NCBI RefSeq assembly: GCF_030272615.1
Contig: NC_081409.1
Location: forward strand, 207,127,190 to 207,191,189
Length of the DNA: 64,000 nucleotides
Direction of reading: 5' to 3'
Origin: Cryptomeria japonica
Taxonomy: Eukaryota; Streptophyta; Pinopsida; Cupressales; Cupressaceae
Shown here piece by piece: positions 36,401 to 48,053 of this stretch. Within the stretch, counting starts at the first letter, position 1. Every line of letters begins with the position of its first letter. The position numbers and the translations under genes are program-made. Under the pieces are notes generated by a model that saw nothing but the letters and a program-made list of their open reading frames with translations, was not told where the DNA came from and did no database searches.

Positions 36401-37654
36401 GGAAAGACCCTTGGGTTTTAAATTTGGGGGTAGACGAGGAAAGATATCTGAGCAAGATCCTGGAAAATTGTGAAGTCTCATTCTCGAGGGAGGAGGATGA
36501 AATTGTCTGGTGCAGGTCCAAGAATGGATCTACTCTATGAAAGTGGGAGTCTCTCTTTTGGAAAGTGATGTCGGGACGAAGGAGTGGGAATCTAAGGTGT
36601 GTTGGAACAATGTGTGCCTTCCGAAAGCTGGAAATTTTCTTGGCTAGCTGGCAATAAGCAGATTCTCTCTGGAGATCATCTGAGGAAAATGGGGTTTGCA
36701 GGACCTTTTCACTATGTGCTATGTGAAAAGGCGGAGGAGGATGTGGACCATCTTCTGCTAAATTGTGAATTTGCTTAGAAAGCATGGCTTTTTGGGCTGC
36801 AGAGATTGAATTGGAAGGGCCCTATGGCTGGGAACTTGTGTGACTGGTTGGAATCTTGGCCGGTTTTGGGTAAGACTTCTAACTTTGCCGCCATATGAAA
36901 GATTTTGCCCTCTACTATTTTATGGGAACTTTGGAAGGAGAGAAACCGAAGAGTGTATGAAGGAAAAGTGGAAAATTGTAAGTGGTTTTTGTTTAGATTG
37001 GAGAGGGCCATTTCAGAACTGGTTTCTAATGTTGCCTCTTATGTGAATTTAGCCAAGACTCCTTTTTCACAGTTTGATGCTAGTTTTTTATCAAGATGGC
37101 CTCTGGTCAAATTCAGGCTTGTTAATGGGTTGCTGAGGGCTAATCTTCAGAGTAAGGGCCTATCAATCCCAGAGTGGACTCCACCTGAGAAGGGGTGGAT
37201 TAAGATTAATTTTGATGGTGCATCGAGGGGCAACCCAGGGGATTCAGGTGTTGGGGTGATTGCACGCGATGATCGGGGCAACACTCTAGCCATTGTTGCT
37301 AAGAGATTGGTGGATGGAATGAACAACGTTGCTGAATGTCATGCAGCATTAGAAGCTATCCTAATGGCTAGGAAATTGGGGGTCAAGAAAATTCATTTGG
37401 AAGGTGACTCTCAAGTTGTGGTGAATGGGATAGCTCGAGGGCGAATGAAAGCGTGGCTTTTAGACAAGTAGGTGCGTAGAATGCAACTTCTGCTGAATGA
37501 TTTTGAAGATTTTAAGGTGACTCATGTCTTTCGGGAAGTAAACTTGGAAGCTGACAAACTTTCGAATGTGGGAGCGAATGGCTCCTTGGAAAATATGTTT
37601 AGTTTGTTTGAGGACTTTAGAAATTGTAGTCCTCTTGATTATGATTTTGAGTAG
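33428..37654 (+). pseudogene. LINE ORF2: endonuclease, reverse transcriptase, RNase H
   Basis: Starts MNFLTWIVRGCN. The APE-type endonuclease shows IQETK (33530), GDFNAT (33844), KIDKFF (34023) and SDHF (34099), then the frame shifts at about 34200. The reverse transcriptase follows: GEKAPGPDGF (34786), EQSGFTPGSNIVDG (35065), GIRQGDPISPFLF (35343) and FADD at 35491, where plant L1 usually has FADD or YADD. A Cys/His region typical of zf-RVT lies near 36600-36780. The RNase H domain (37195-37640) keeps its acidic residues: INFDGASRGNPG, AECHAALEA, EGDSQ and EADKLSNVG. RNase H in plant L1 is known. At least two frameshifts (2 to 1 near 34200, 1 to 2 before 36905) and roughly a dozen stops make it a pseudogene. 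Confidence 0.9.
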
Positions 37655-37865
37655 AAGGCTTATTTTAGAAAAGTGAACCCAAGCTCGATTTGAAATGACC
37701 ATTCGTAGCCATGGTTCTGTGGGATTTATGTCCCTCGTGGTGTGTGTTCTACAAATTTACTGCAAGTGGCCTTGCGGTGATGGATGATGATGGAGGCGAG
37801 CATTGTGAGTGACTGGTGATGATGTTTAGATTTCAGGGAAGTGTGTGAAGTACTCATGACATGTG

Positions 37866-38703
37866 ATGGAGGCGGCTTTAAAGGCCTTTGTGCTTTGATT
37901 CCTGGCATTTTGTGGTGACTGCTCAGTGGTAGGCAGAGTGTTTAGGGTTTCATTTTTTGCAACAGCGCGTAAGGATGTAAGCGAATTTTTTGTTGGAATC
38001 AGATGGACAATTGCTTGCGTTTCATGGGCTGGTCTCAAGGATTAGGCTAACAAATGTCTTTGGAGTGGATGGAGATGATTTTTGGAGGGCAGTTAGGTTG
38101 TTGTTTGGAGAGGAATTCCTGACTCAGGATTGGTGACCGAGAACAAATCTTGACATTTCATCGCTTTTTACTGCTTTGGCCTTGCAGGTGGGGAAGTCTA
38201 TAGAGGAAGTGCAACAGATTACTTCCCTGGTGTTAAGACCCAAATGGGCAGGAGGTTTGTAGGAAGTGGTGGCCTGAGCTGTCATTGGCGAGGGGCTGAA
38301 GATGGCGGTAGGCCTGAGTAAGAGGATTGGAGTGGCCGTTGGGGAGCTGCAGCCTTTTGTCATCTAGTTGGCTTCTCGGCTGGTTGCTTTGCAGGAGGAG
38401 GACACAAGGAATGGCTGGGTTGAGATTGTGAACTTTGTTCGCCAATTGGGGCCGACTGAAAGTGTTAAGATTTGCAGGAAGGTGACTCCAATTCAGTCCA
38501 AGGCCCCTCTAGACGAGGATGGGAGGCCTTTGCTTCGGCATCAGCTTCCAATGAAATCGGTGAAGGTGGTGGAGTGTGGGTCGCTGTGTGGAAGCAGGCC
38601 AAGAATGGAGCCAGGTGGAGGGAGTGTGACGCAGGAGGCTGGACCCAGTAGGGGTATCCCCAATTTCTCAAGAGAAGAGGCATTGGGGTGGTTTCGTAGC
38701 TAG
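37866..38703 (+). pseudogene. Third ORF of the LINE, function unknown
   Basis: Behind the RNase H stop a further frame can be read: MEAALKAFVL, one stop, FLAFCGDCSVVGRVFRVSFF, a frameshift near 37985-37995 in a T-run, then LLESDGQLLAFHGLVSRIRL, DDFWRAVRLLFGEEFLTQDW, LDISSLFTALALQVGKSIEE and, from 38368 on, an open stretch of 111 codons ending EALGWFRS. Only about five stops occur in 278 codons and each fits a C-to-T change (for example TGG to TGA, CAG to TAG). Composition is protein-like. No domain was recognised. Plant L1 elements normally carry two ORFs, so this is either a third protein, a C-terminal extension of ORF2, or captured sequence. Confidence 0.5.
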
Positions 38704-38898
38704 GTTTGGGTTGGTCGGGGTCTAATGTGTAGTTTTTTGTATATGTATGCGACCCGGCTGTGGGTCATGGTGGGATGGTGCTTTTTGGGTTCCTTTTTGT
38801 AGTAGGGGAGTGACCCCTTTGTGTTGCAGATAGTCTATCTGCTCTTTGGATGTAATAGTTTTCTATTCTAAGCAATATAATTCATAATGTTATGGATC

Positions 38899-38911
38899 AA
38901 AAAAAAAAAAA
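38899..38911 (+). other. LINE poly-A tail
   Basis: Run of 13 A following TTATGGATC, directly followed by the probable target duplication ATGTATATAT. Confidence 0.85.
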
Positions 38912-41540
38912 TGTATATATACATCTTACTGTTTATCAAAATTGCATTATATTTTTTCTTGCAGATTACCCCTTTTTTATTGTCACCCATTTTTCATCTA
39001 TCTAGATTAAAAATAGCCTATATAGATTTCATGGTCATAATTGAAATTTTAAAGGGTTTTGAATTCTTTAAAGAGTAAATAAAGCCTAAGACCTCCAAAG
39101 GCTAATTTGTTTCCAAAAAAAAATGACTCTCGCCAAGGAAGAAATTAGCGCAAAATTAGAATTTCGATCAACAGCCGGAGTAAGAGGAGCTATGGAAACC
39201 ATACCAATGGATGGAACGGTGTAATCAAAACTTTGCTGTGGAAAAAAAAGGAAAGAAAAAAGTGGTATTTATCAACACTCTACAAATTACGCACGATAGA
39301 AGAAGACCAAAGGAAGACATTGACAAACAAAGGTACCGTACATTTCTGTGTTTTTGAATTATAAAACTTCGAATAATTTCTTTGTATCTTTTTCTTGTAT
39401 GAAATATGAAATTTTTGTATTAGATATACTACCCACCTAGAGAGGAGATTGATCATTGGCATGCCCTCCCATATCAGTTGGGTTCCCTCAAATTCAATCT
39501 ATGTTAGCAGGGATTCAAGGTCTTGGGAGAGAGGAATCAGGGAAGGATCTTTGAATCCACCCACCCCTATCCATAGTCGATAGTAGGACAACAACAAACC
39601 CCAAAAACAATACCACCATAAAAATAATAGTAATTTCTCATTTATGTTTGCTCTTTATCTAACCATGACATGAAATAGCTATATGGCCATGAATACTCTT
39701 GTTATTGACAAGAAGAACCATTATATCTACAGTTTATGAAGGCTATATTTCTATGTTTTAGACTATCCTTTGGGCCACTATCTTGGTATGTATGACTCTT
39801 TATGTAAATATCAAACTCTTACTTAATTCTAAAAACTTTAGTGTGCTGCTCTCTTTGGGTTTGACAACGCTGCTCTTTAAGGTTGAGAATCCCTTGTGAC
39901 TTTGCACTGTTATTTTGTGCCTTGATTGCAAATAGTTGTCCTTTGCTATTGTCATTTTGGCTTTAGGACTATAAGATTACTAAGAGTCTTTTGTCCCAAT
40001 GAATATTGCAATCCTTGTTCTTATGGAATTGTTGCTCAATCTTGCTCTAGATTGTCCTAGTCTACCCTTCAAACAAAGAGACCTTACTAAAATATTCATA
40101 TAAAAAATCAATAGACAGTCTTTGTTGTTTACAATTGTTCAATAACAATGATTGACTACTTTTATCTTGTAAACCTTTTAGACTTGTAAATCAATATAAC
40201 ATTACTACCATGATTATATTGCTTGTCCCTCTTGAGCAATCAACTTAACTGCCCCTGTATGCACTACAATAGATATCTCTTTTATGCCTTTAACTATTTT
40301 TCTCTTTAGTTGTGATGTCCATTGTAGATGCTTTAGGTCTGGACCTTCATTACTTGATAATTGACTCTGCTCTTTAATGTTTTGAGTGTCTTTGATCACA
40401 CCTAAGTGTGTGCTGCTCTATGACCTCTATTCTATAAACATAATGATATCCTTCTTCTTGATAACTAAGTGTTCTTCTCTTTGATATCTTGATTACTGCT
40501 TCTCTGTCTCATGGGGCTGAGTGCTTCTTTTAAATCATTAAATAAATCTCCCTTATGATTGTTCTATGGCTGCTCTTGTTGTATTAATGGTTTTAACTCT
40601 ATCCTAATACTATCCTAACCTTGTCTACACCTTGAGTAGACTTGATCATGACCTCATGTATCTCTTTTGTCACCACTGGGTCTGTCTTGGAAGGACCATA
40701 ATGACAGGCATAATAGGACTGTATGTGACCCTTGTACATTTTAATGGTCTTTGGAAGCTCGTTGATGGTGGCTTTGTGTTTCTTGAAATCTCTATTGCTC
40801 CTTTGGGTAGATGATTGTTATGACTATATTTGCCTTGCCCTTTTGAGCTTTAACTACTCTGTGTCTTAAGACTTTTTTATGACTACCATTCCTCTTGGGT
40901 TGTTCATATCATGCTTTGACAAAGTCTATCATTAAAGTCATTGTGATCTTTGAGCCTTAAGCTATATCACATTGATTTTTGGTTGTCATTTTGAATTTAT
41001 GTTTAGCAACAAGATCTTGGATCAATCTTCTCATATCTTTTCCTTGACTTTCAACAACAAGGATTATCATTTAATGCCCCTAGATGCTACCTATTGATGA
41101 CTGTCAAAACTGATTTTGATTGCTTCTTTGTGCTTAGACTGTGTTTCTCTACAATGTTATTTTTGAGGGAGGAAACTCTTCAAAACTTCATAACTGTTCT
41201 TTAACTTTTCTCCTTGTTTTGTATAGCTTCTTTGTAGTTGTGATCATTGATCATGTTGCCGCCCTATGTAATAATGAATTGATTGCCTTGATTCTTATGT
41301 GAAGCATGACTACATTTTTTGTATGTTTTCATGTGACTATGATATGTCTCCTTTATACTTTGTACATTTCCATCATGTCTATCATAGAAAGTCTATTTAT
41401 GATCTCTGTCACTGATTTTGTGTCATTTAAGAATTAAGCTCTCCATATTTTGAAATTGTAATATTTGTAGGTGCAGCTACTTTATGGAATCTCTACATTT
41501 TTTTACTAGTTTAGATAAATTAATCAGGTTTGACAAAAAT
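38912..41540. other. CACTA internal DNA without recognised gene
   Basis: The stretch 39120-39260 begins ATGACTCTCGCCAAGGAAG and is less AT-rich than the rest; it might be a 5' exon of a CACTA gene, but no long frame follows. From 39800 to 41450 the plus strand is T-rich with recurring TTGACTGCTCTTT and GATTGTTATGACT words, like intron or decayed repeat DNA. Confidence 0.4.
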
Positions 41541-42563
41541 TGTGTCAAGAATGAAAGTAATAGTTAAGGGATGGAATTCTTTTAATGTGCATAGAATAGT
41601 GATCAAGAATCTTCCCATTCCCCAAAATGTACAATCTATCGATAAGTTCTCTCCTGAGTGTCAAAGAAAAATCATTATATCTATTCAATATCCAAGTATA
41701 CTTTTCAATCTCTACCACTTCTTTCACCTGACAACTATAGTAGTAGTTCCCAAGTGCAATGACTTTCACATATCCAATGCAGATGCGTAGTTTTCAAATT
41801 TTGCCACATTTGCTTTTATAATTTAGCTAATGCTTTTTGGCAGAATATTCAAATACTGAAAATCTTTTGGGAAAGAAAGACAATTGTGAACAAAGAGCCC
41901 ATAAAAACTACCCATGTATGAAAAATGTCATGTAGACACCCAAGGGCTATGATTCAACAAGAGTAATTACATGAAACAAAAACACAAAAATATTGTGAAT
42001 GGATCAAATCGCATACCATCCCAAGGAGGAGGAAACGTTGAAGTGATTTCCTCATTGTTGTCAGACAATCTACAAGAAGGAATTCCAGTTTCACATGAAG
42101 GAACTACCATTCTTGAAGTAATGACATTGTGATTCGAATCTTGTCCAACTATGAGATTATACCTTCCCTGCACCACATCTTCAACTACAATTTTTAAGAA
42201 CGATGGAAAGACTTGAAAACATCATCTTGTTTATATTTTTTGATAAGTCTTTCCTGAAGCTTAGGATTAGAAGCAACCGTAAGAAGCTCCTTCTTTACGT
42301 CAATAAACACACCATCCATTTCTATATCTTCTGTGTCCTGGACGTGATAAGTCCATAGCTTACATAAAAAATTGTTATAACCATCCTAGTTAATTTTGCA
42401 GGTCCCCTCAAAAATTTTACAATACACCCCACAACTACTTTGCAACACAATTCCTGCATAAAATTTTCACTGTTAGAATCTCTGCGTATTTGCCTGTTAA
42501 GATCCTTGAGAGACTATAGAGTTTCTATGGTTTTATCAAAAATAATGCCCTTTGAAAGGTCTA

Positions 42564-42802
42564 AGGAAATACTCTTCAACAACATCATTTTCTTGAGCTT
42601 AAAATTTTCATTTGAAATAGGAAGAGCTCTGATGAGTCCAAAAATAATCCAATCCTCATTGTAGTGCCTGATAATGTACTCTAAAATCCACTCTGCAATT
42701 TTCTTGTCGCTTCTAATTTCAGAAGGAGTGAACATCAAACATTTGGAAGTGCCCTGTAAATTGCATAGCTTTCATCTTCTTTCCATTAGTCATCCACAAA
42801 AT
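42564..42802. repeat. Direct duplication, copy A (partner 42885-43122)
   Basis: About 239 bases, from AGGAAATACTCTTCAACAAC to CATCCACAAAAT, are repeated at 42885-43122 with roughly 8% difference and an 82-base spacer between them. The duplication covers one presumed exon of the minus-strand fragment. Confidence 0.9.
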
Positions 42803-42884
42803 CTAGATATGGAGTTATAACATGACCAAACTCCATGATGTCCCATTATCTATGCTTGCATAATTGACTCATTGTGAACATATG

Positions 42885-43122
42885 AGGAAATACTCTTCAA
42901 CAACATCATTTTCTTGAGCTTAAAATTTTCATTTGAAATAGGAAGAGCTTTGATGAGTCTAGAAATAATCCAATCCTTATTGCAGTGCTTGATAACATAC
43001 TCTAAAATCCACTCTGCACTTTTCTTGTTGCTTTTGATTTCATCAGGAGTGGCCATCAAACATTTGGAAGCACCCTGTAAAGTGCATAGCTTTCATCTGC
43101 TTTCCATTAGTCATCCACAAAA
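42885..43122. repeat. Direct duplication, copy B (partner 42564-42802)
   Basis: Second copy of the 239-base block. In copy A the coding text runs on into DLSKGIIFDKT, while copy B breaks off after SIS, so copy A is likely the original context and copy B the added one. Confidence 0.85.
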
Positions 43123-43745
43123 TAACTAGCAACTGCACCAAATAAAGTGCAATTGTTACGTCGATGGTAAGATATATAAAATGTGATTTCAATCTTCTAT
43201 AAATTTATGTATTAAACAAAACTTTCATGATTATGTTGTATTTGAATTTCTTTGCATCGTAGTATAAATCATTAACGTGTCATCATTGAATATCACTAGC
43301 TACTTGAATGTGCCTTGAATGTGTCATCTTTGGATTATTTTTTACGTTTGTTCTCATGGATAGGTATTGAAGCACTTGCATGGGCGATAAAGCTTGTTTG
43401 GATAGGACCTGTAGACTTTTGAAAAGATGGGCGAGGAAATTAGAGTTTGCTGCAATGAATTTGAAGTTAGTGAGGCCCTCTGCAACAATTTCAGAGGTAA
43501 TTTGAAACCCTCATCACTGAAAGTAAGCTGATAGGAAACACAGACATATTCCATTATTAGTAGGTAAAATTCAAATGAATGTAAGATATATCTCAAAACA
43601 ATGACTCATTTTATCCTCTTCTTTCTATTACAGTCTCTATTAAAAGTGACTACTTTCAACAATGTTTTGGCATCTCCATTTTCAAATTTATTTATTTTTC
43701 TTGGAATTAGAAACTAAATTAATACTAGAATGCAAAATATTACAT
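43123..43745. other. No gene recognised; region upstream of the transposase
   Basis: AT-rich. It should hold the transposase 5' leader, possibly with an intron ending near TCTATTACAG (43634). Confidence 0.4.
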
Positions 43746-46700
43746 ATGGATCAGTGCCAAAGGTTGACTATGGAGAAATATCATGCACATGATGAAAGAG
43801 TAGCTAATAAGAGGAGCTTGGAGAAATATCCATGTCCATGTAATGATTGTCTTGGTGGAAAGGTGAAAAAAAGAAATGTGATTTATCGACATATGATAAG
43901 TTGTGGGATTAGTGGTATAAGCGCTTGGGATTATAATTATTATGAAGATGTGATAGAATTGCAGACTGTGAGAGATGAAGAGGAAAAAACCATAGATGAA
44001 GTGACAACAAACATAGATGAAGTGGCACCAAATATAGATGAAGAGGCATAAATGTGTGACGAAGGGTTTGAAGTTGATAGAATGTTGAATGAGGGTCTAA
44101 GAGATGATTGGGCCAAGTCAATGGAGGATGCTTTAAAGCATGTTTATGCTAATGGTAAGTTAAGTCATTTGACAATAATCCTTCAAATTCTTAACTTGCA
44201 AGTGGTGCATAGTTGGACAAATGAGAGTGTAGATCAATTATTGGCATTATTAGGTTCATTGTTACCAACTGACTCCACATTGCCAACAAAATGAAGTCAA
44301 TGTAAAAAGAAAATTAGTAAGCTCGACTTGGGGTATGAAAACATCCACACATGTGTGAATGGTTGTGTATTATTTTGCAAAAATCTTACAAGTGATAGTG
44401 AATGTCTGAAATATTATGAAGCGAGGTATAGACAAGGGCTGAAATCAGCTGTGGTTCCTAGAAAAGTTCTTTGCCACTTTTCGATAATCCCACTATTACT
44501 CCGAATGTATAGGTGCAGAGATATTGCTGAACTTATATAGTGGCATGCCCAAAATAAGAGCACTGATGGAAAACAATGACATGTGCCTGATTCAAGGACA
44601 TGGATAGAATTTGATAATAAATGGCTTGATTTTTGTCAAGATCCTCATAATATAAGGTTGGGTTTGGCTCTAGATGGGGTGAACCCATTCTCAAATCAAA
44701 GTACTCAATGGTCAAATTGGCCAGTTTTTCTAATAAATTATAACTTGCCTCCATGGTTAGCAACCAAGCCATTTTTCTTAATGTTATCATTGATTATACC
44801 AGGAAAGAAAAGTGTGACTTTAAAAACAATAGATGCTTATCTAGAGCCATTGTATGATGAGCTAATGGAATTGTGGAAAGGAATTGAAGAAATTCAATCT
44901 ATAAGGAATGGTCATTCAATCAAATTCACTTTAAGAGCTTCCTTATTGTTTACGATTCATGATCTTCCTGCGTATGTCACATTATCTAGTCTCTCTGTTC
45001 ATGGATACCATGGATGTCCTACTTGCAAATTTAAGGATTTTATGAGACACTCAAGAAGTTTGCATAAGTGTATTTATTGTGGACATCGTGCTTACCTTAA
45101 AATTGATCATCCATATCGTCAGCAAAAAACACGTTTCAATGGTCAAGAAGAGAATCATGAAGCACCATTGCTAATAACAGGTGATTACATTATTGACTAT
45201 GGACAAAAAAATTTCATTTATTGAAAATGACGTGATTGCGGGTAGTAGAAATGATCCATGTAATAAAAGTGGTGTAAAATGGCTGTGCATATTGTATAAG
45301 TTGCCATACTTTAAGGATATAGCCATTAGGCATACTATTGATTTTATGCATACTGAGAAAAATATAGCCTATGCTATTATAGAAACTCTTTTTGGTGCCT
45401 TAGATACTATTTCATCATGTGAAGACTTTTGAGAAATAAAGATTCATTGAAATCTTTGGGTTGAAAAATATGATAATGAAAAATATAGAAAACCTAGTGC
45501 TCCTTACGTCTGGACAAAGGAACAATGTGTACAATTCTTACAGTTGATGTCTCAGACTCGCTTTCCCACTAGATTGGAAACTATAAGGTTGGGCCTAATA
45601 TTAAAGAGAATGAGCTTACATGTATTAGATCCTTTGAACTTTGATAGTTTGAGGGAGGAGGTTGTTGAAGTCCTTTGTCTATTGGAACAAGAATTTCCAC
45701 CAACAATCTTTAACATTTCTATGCATCTTTTGATACATCTAGAATATTAACTAGAGCATTTTGGCCCAATAAGAACGAGATGGATGTATCCTATAGATTG
45801 ATGTATGAAGGTTTTGAATTTTTTTGTCCGTACTAGGGCAAAATCAAAAGGTAGCATGTCTGAGGGATATTCAATGCAAGAGGCCATGGGATTTTGCACA
45901 AAATATATGAAGGATTTTAAAATTGTTAATCAACGTGTATGGGATGATGATGAAGATGATAGAGTTGCAGGTGAAGTATTAGAAGGCAATGGATGTTGCT
46001 TCAAGCTATCATATTAAGAAAGAAGTGCAATACATGCCTTTATTCTTCAAAACACATCTTCATTTGATAAGTGGCGCAGGTAAAAAAGAAATTACACAAT
46101 AATTTATTTACTCAATTGCATTTACACATTTATATTATTAATATTACTATTTTTACGTTATTATTTTATGTAGAAAATATGAAGAAGAGAACCAAACTTG
46201 GATGCAACATCGACCTCAAATGCGTAGCCATCATGATTTGATTAGAGGTGATTCTTTTCCAAAATTTGAAGAATGGATTGCTAATGCAATCAATGATTGA
46301 AAATAAGGAGGTCATGATATAACAATAGAGGAAAGTGAACTTTCGCAATCTCCACACTTATGGGCTATGCATTTTAGTGGAATGTGGGCCTATGGTAGTC
46401 ACTTAAGAGTGGAAGAAAAAGACAAAGGAAAGACTAATTGTGATTGTGTTGTTAGTGCTGAATTTCTTCATGGAAATGAGAAGAAATTTTATGTTGGATT
46501 CATACAAAATATTATTCAAGTGGATTTTGGTGAAAATAGTCCTATATTATTAAAATGTAAGTGGATCCGACCATCTATGGTACAATTTGATGAGCATGGA
46601 TTTGTGCGTGCAAATACATGACAATTTTTATCAGAGACAGATGAGCCATATGTTTCCCCTCTTCAGATTAACCAGTCATTTATAATTGATGATGTAAGAA

Positions 46701-46987
46701 ACCCAGGATGGTCTTATGTCATTCAAACAGAGTCTCGTTCAAAATGAAAATTCATGGAAGTTGTCGATGTAATGCCTGATGGGCTATATGCTAATTTACA
46801 AGAAACATTCAAAGAAGTGGATGAAGACAATGAGGGTCTGTTTGAAGAAGAAATTTTGATTACAAATGAAGAAATTGGGAGAGAGAATGTAATTCATTTC
46901 TCAAATGAGGACGAGGAAGAAAATCAAGTAGATGCAAACACTAGTGATCAAGATTCTGATCTCGTTGGCAATGTAGATGATTATTGA
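43746..46987 (+). pseudogene. CACTA transposase (tnp2 type) pseudogene
   Basis: From ATG 43746 one frame runs to 45224. It starts with a transposase-associated zinc region (YPCPCNDCLGGKVKKRNVIY, RHMISCG), then after a few stops the core transposase: LGLALDGVNPFSNQSTQWSN, WPVFLINYNLPPWLATKPFF, YLEPLYDELMELWKG and GYHGCPTCKF. The Asp of LDGVNPF is the expected first catalytic acid of Transposase_21. A slip in an A-run near 45210 moves the frame by one; it continues IDFMHTEKN, then a DUF4218-type domain (DSLREEVVEVLCLLEQEFPP, TRWMYPI, GSMSEGYSMQEAMGFC). GT-AG splice sites fit an intron at 46079-46172. The last exon has a DUF4216-type domain (FYVGFIQNIIQVDFG, RNPGWSYVIQ) and an acidic tail. About ten stops and one frameshift disable it. 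Confidence 0.9.
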
Positions 46988-48050
46988 TGAGCCCCATTTT
47001 ATGACTATTTATTTAAGACTTTTATGTTGTTTTAAGATTGTTTTATGTTGTAAGGACACAAACCTTCTAATTAATACTTGTTTGAAAACTTTAATGTTGA
47101 ACAAAGTTTCTAGATGAATATGTTAGCTTTAATATTTGTAACCATGGTACACGGTGACTACCAGTTGTGCCTTATAATAGTAATGACTACAAGACAAGCA
47201 TTTGATGAAATGTCTTTGTAGATAGCCATTATCTTAGACTGTACTTTACTCTATCTTTGTATCATGTACTTCTCTACATCTATTGGGACTGGTATATAAT
47301 GACAATCTTGTAGCTCTATGAATATCATGGTATGGTTTGTTACTATCTTATACCTTCTCTAGATGATTCATTGTTCTATGTATCAAACTATGATTCACTG
47401 AGATATGCTTTGTGAATTGAAAAAGTTCATTGTTGCTTTTTATTATCATTGCTGAATTATTCAATGAAGATATTTGACAATAATAATCCCCCTTTGGCTT
47501 TGTTCTCATGAAGTTATGGAAGTCTTTATAAGCATGATGATTGTATTTCGTGACAGTGATATGCTTTGGGCTTAAAATATATTGGTCTTTATGATAGTTG
47601 ATTCTCACTATACAAACTTATTTGCAGACTATTATTGTTTGTGGTGTGTGAAACAAAACAACATATTTGAATTCCATTTTTTGTGTGAAACATAACAACA
47701 TATTAGAACAAAACAAACTTATCTTCACAAACTTATTTGCAGACTAATATTTTTTGTTTTGAGGAAAAAAAGGTATCTGAATTCCATTTCTATTATCTCT
47801 TGTTAGATGTTCACCTCTACTAAGAGAATCTTTTCTTAGCTGGAAATTCGGCAAAGAACTAGTGGGAAGTCATATTTAATTACCAATTAGAAGTAAAAGT
47901 ATTAACTTTTAAAGAATTCTCTAAGATCCTCTTTTGGCATGATTGTTTTTGTGGTATGGCTAAGTGACTGTCTAAATGAAGCTCTTTTTTCTGGTAATGA
48001 GATCTCTTTGGTTTGATGAGCTAATTATACATTATTATTTATTTGGACAT
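46988..48050. other. Spacer between the two CACTA genes
   Basis: AT-rich, with no supported coding sequence. It should contain the transposase 3' end and the promoter or first exon of the second gene. TTATTTGGACATCAG at 48039-48053 is a likely acceptor for the next exon. Confidence 0.5.
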
Positions 48051-48053
48051 CAG

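Larger units (their letters stand above)
31620..38910 (+). mobile_element. L1-type LINE with three decayed ORFs
   Basis: The order is ORF1 with a DUF4283-like domain and knuckle remnant, ORF2 with endonuclease, reverse transcriptase, zinc-binding region and RNase H, then a third ORF, a 3' UTR and a poly-A tail of 12-13 bases (38899-38911). ATGTATATAT occurs both immediately before the element (31610-31619) and after the tail (38911-38920), a probable 10-bp target duplication, although in AT-rich DNA this can be chance. The length of 7.3 kb and the presence of a 5' region suggest a full-length copy. Stops are mostly CAG to TAG or TGG to TGA/TAG. Confidence 0.9.
41545..43122 (-). pseudogene. 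Exon-like host gene fragment on the minus strand inside the CACTA element
   Basis: Read on the minus strand, 43122-42885 and 42802-42564 both encode QGASKCLMATPDEI-like text followed by KKSAEWILEYVIKHCNKDWI and ALPISNENFKLKKMMLLKSI; the two copies are a direct duplication of about 240 bases. The second copy continues DLSKGIIFDKTIET into 42500 and lower. A further open piece 42176-41967 (NLIVGQDSNHNVITSRMVVP) ends at PPPWDG|GTATGC, a good donor. Another piece, 41769-41545, reads EVVEIEKYTWILNRYNDFSL and RELIDRLYILGNGKILDHYS. This looks like three or more exons of an ordinary soluble plant protein running against the transposon genes. CACTA elements are known to capture host gene pieces. I do not recognise the parent gene. 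Confidence 0.5.

Noticed and set aside
46940-46950. ACTAGTG as a possible right CACTA end
   Set aside because: It lies inside the last transposase exon (DANTSDQDS) and has no subterminal repeats beside it.
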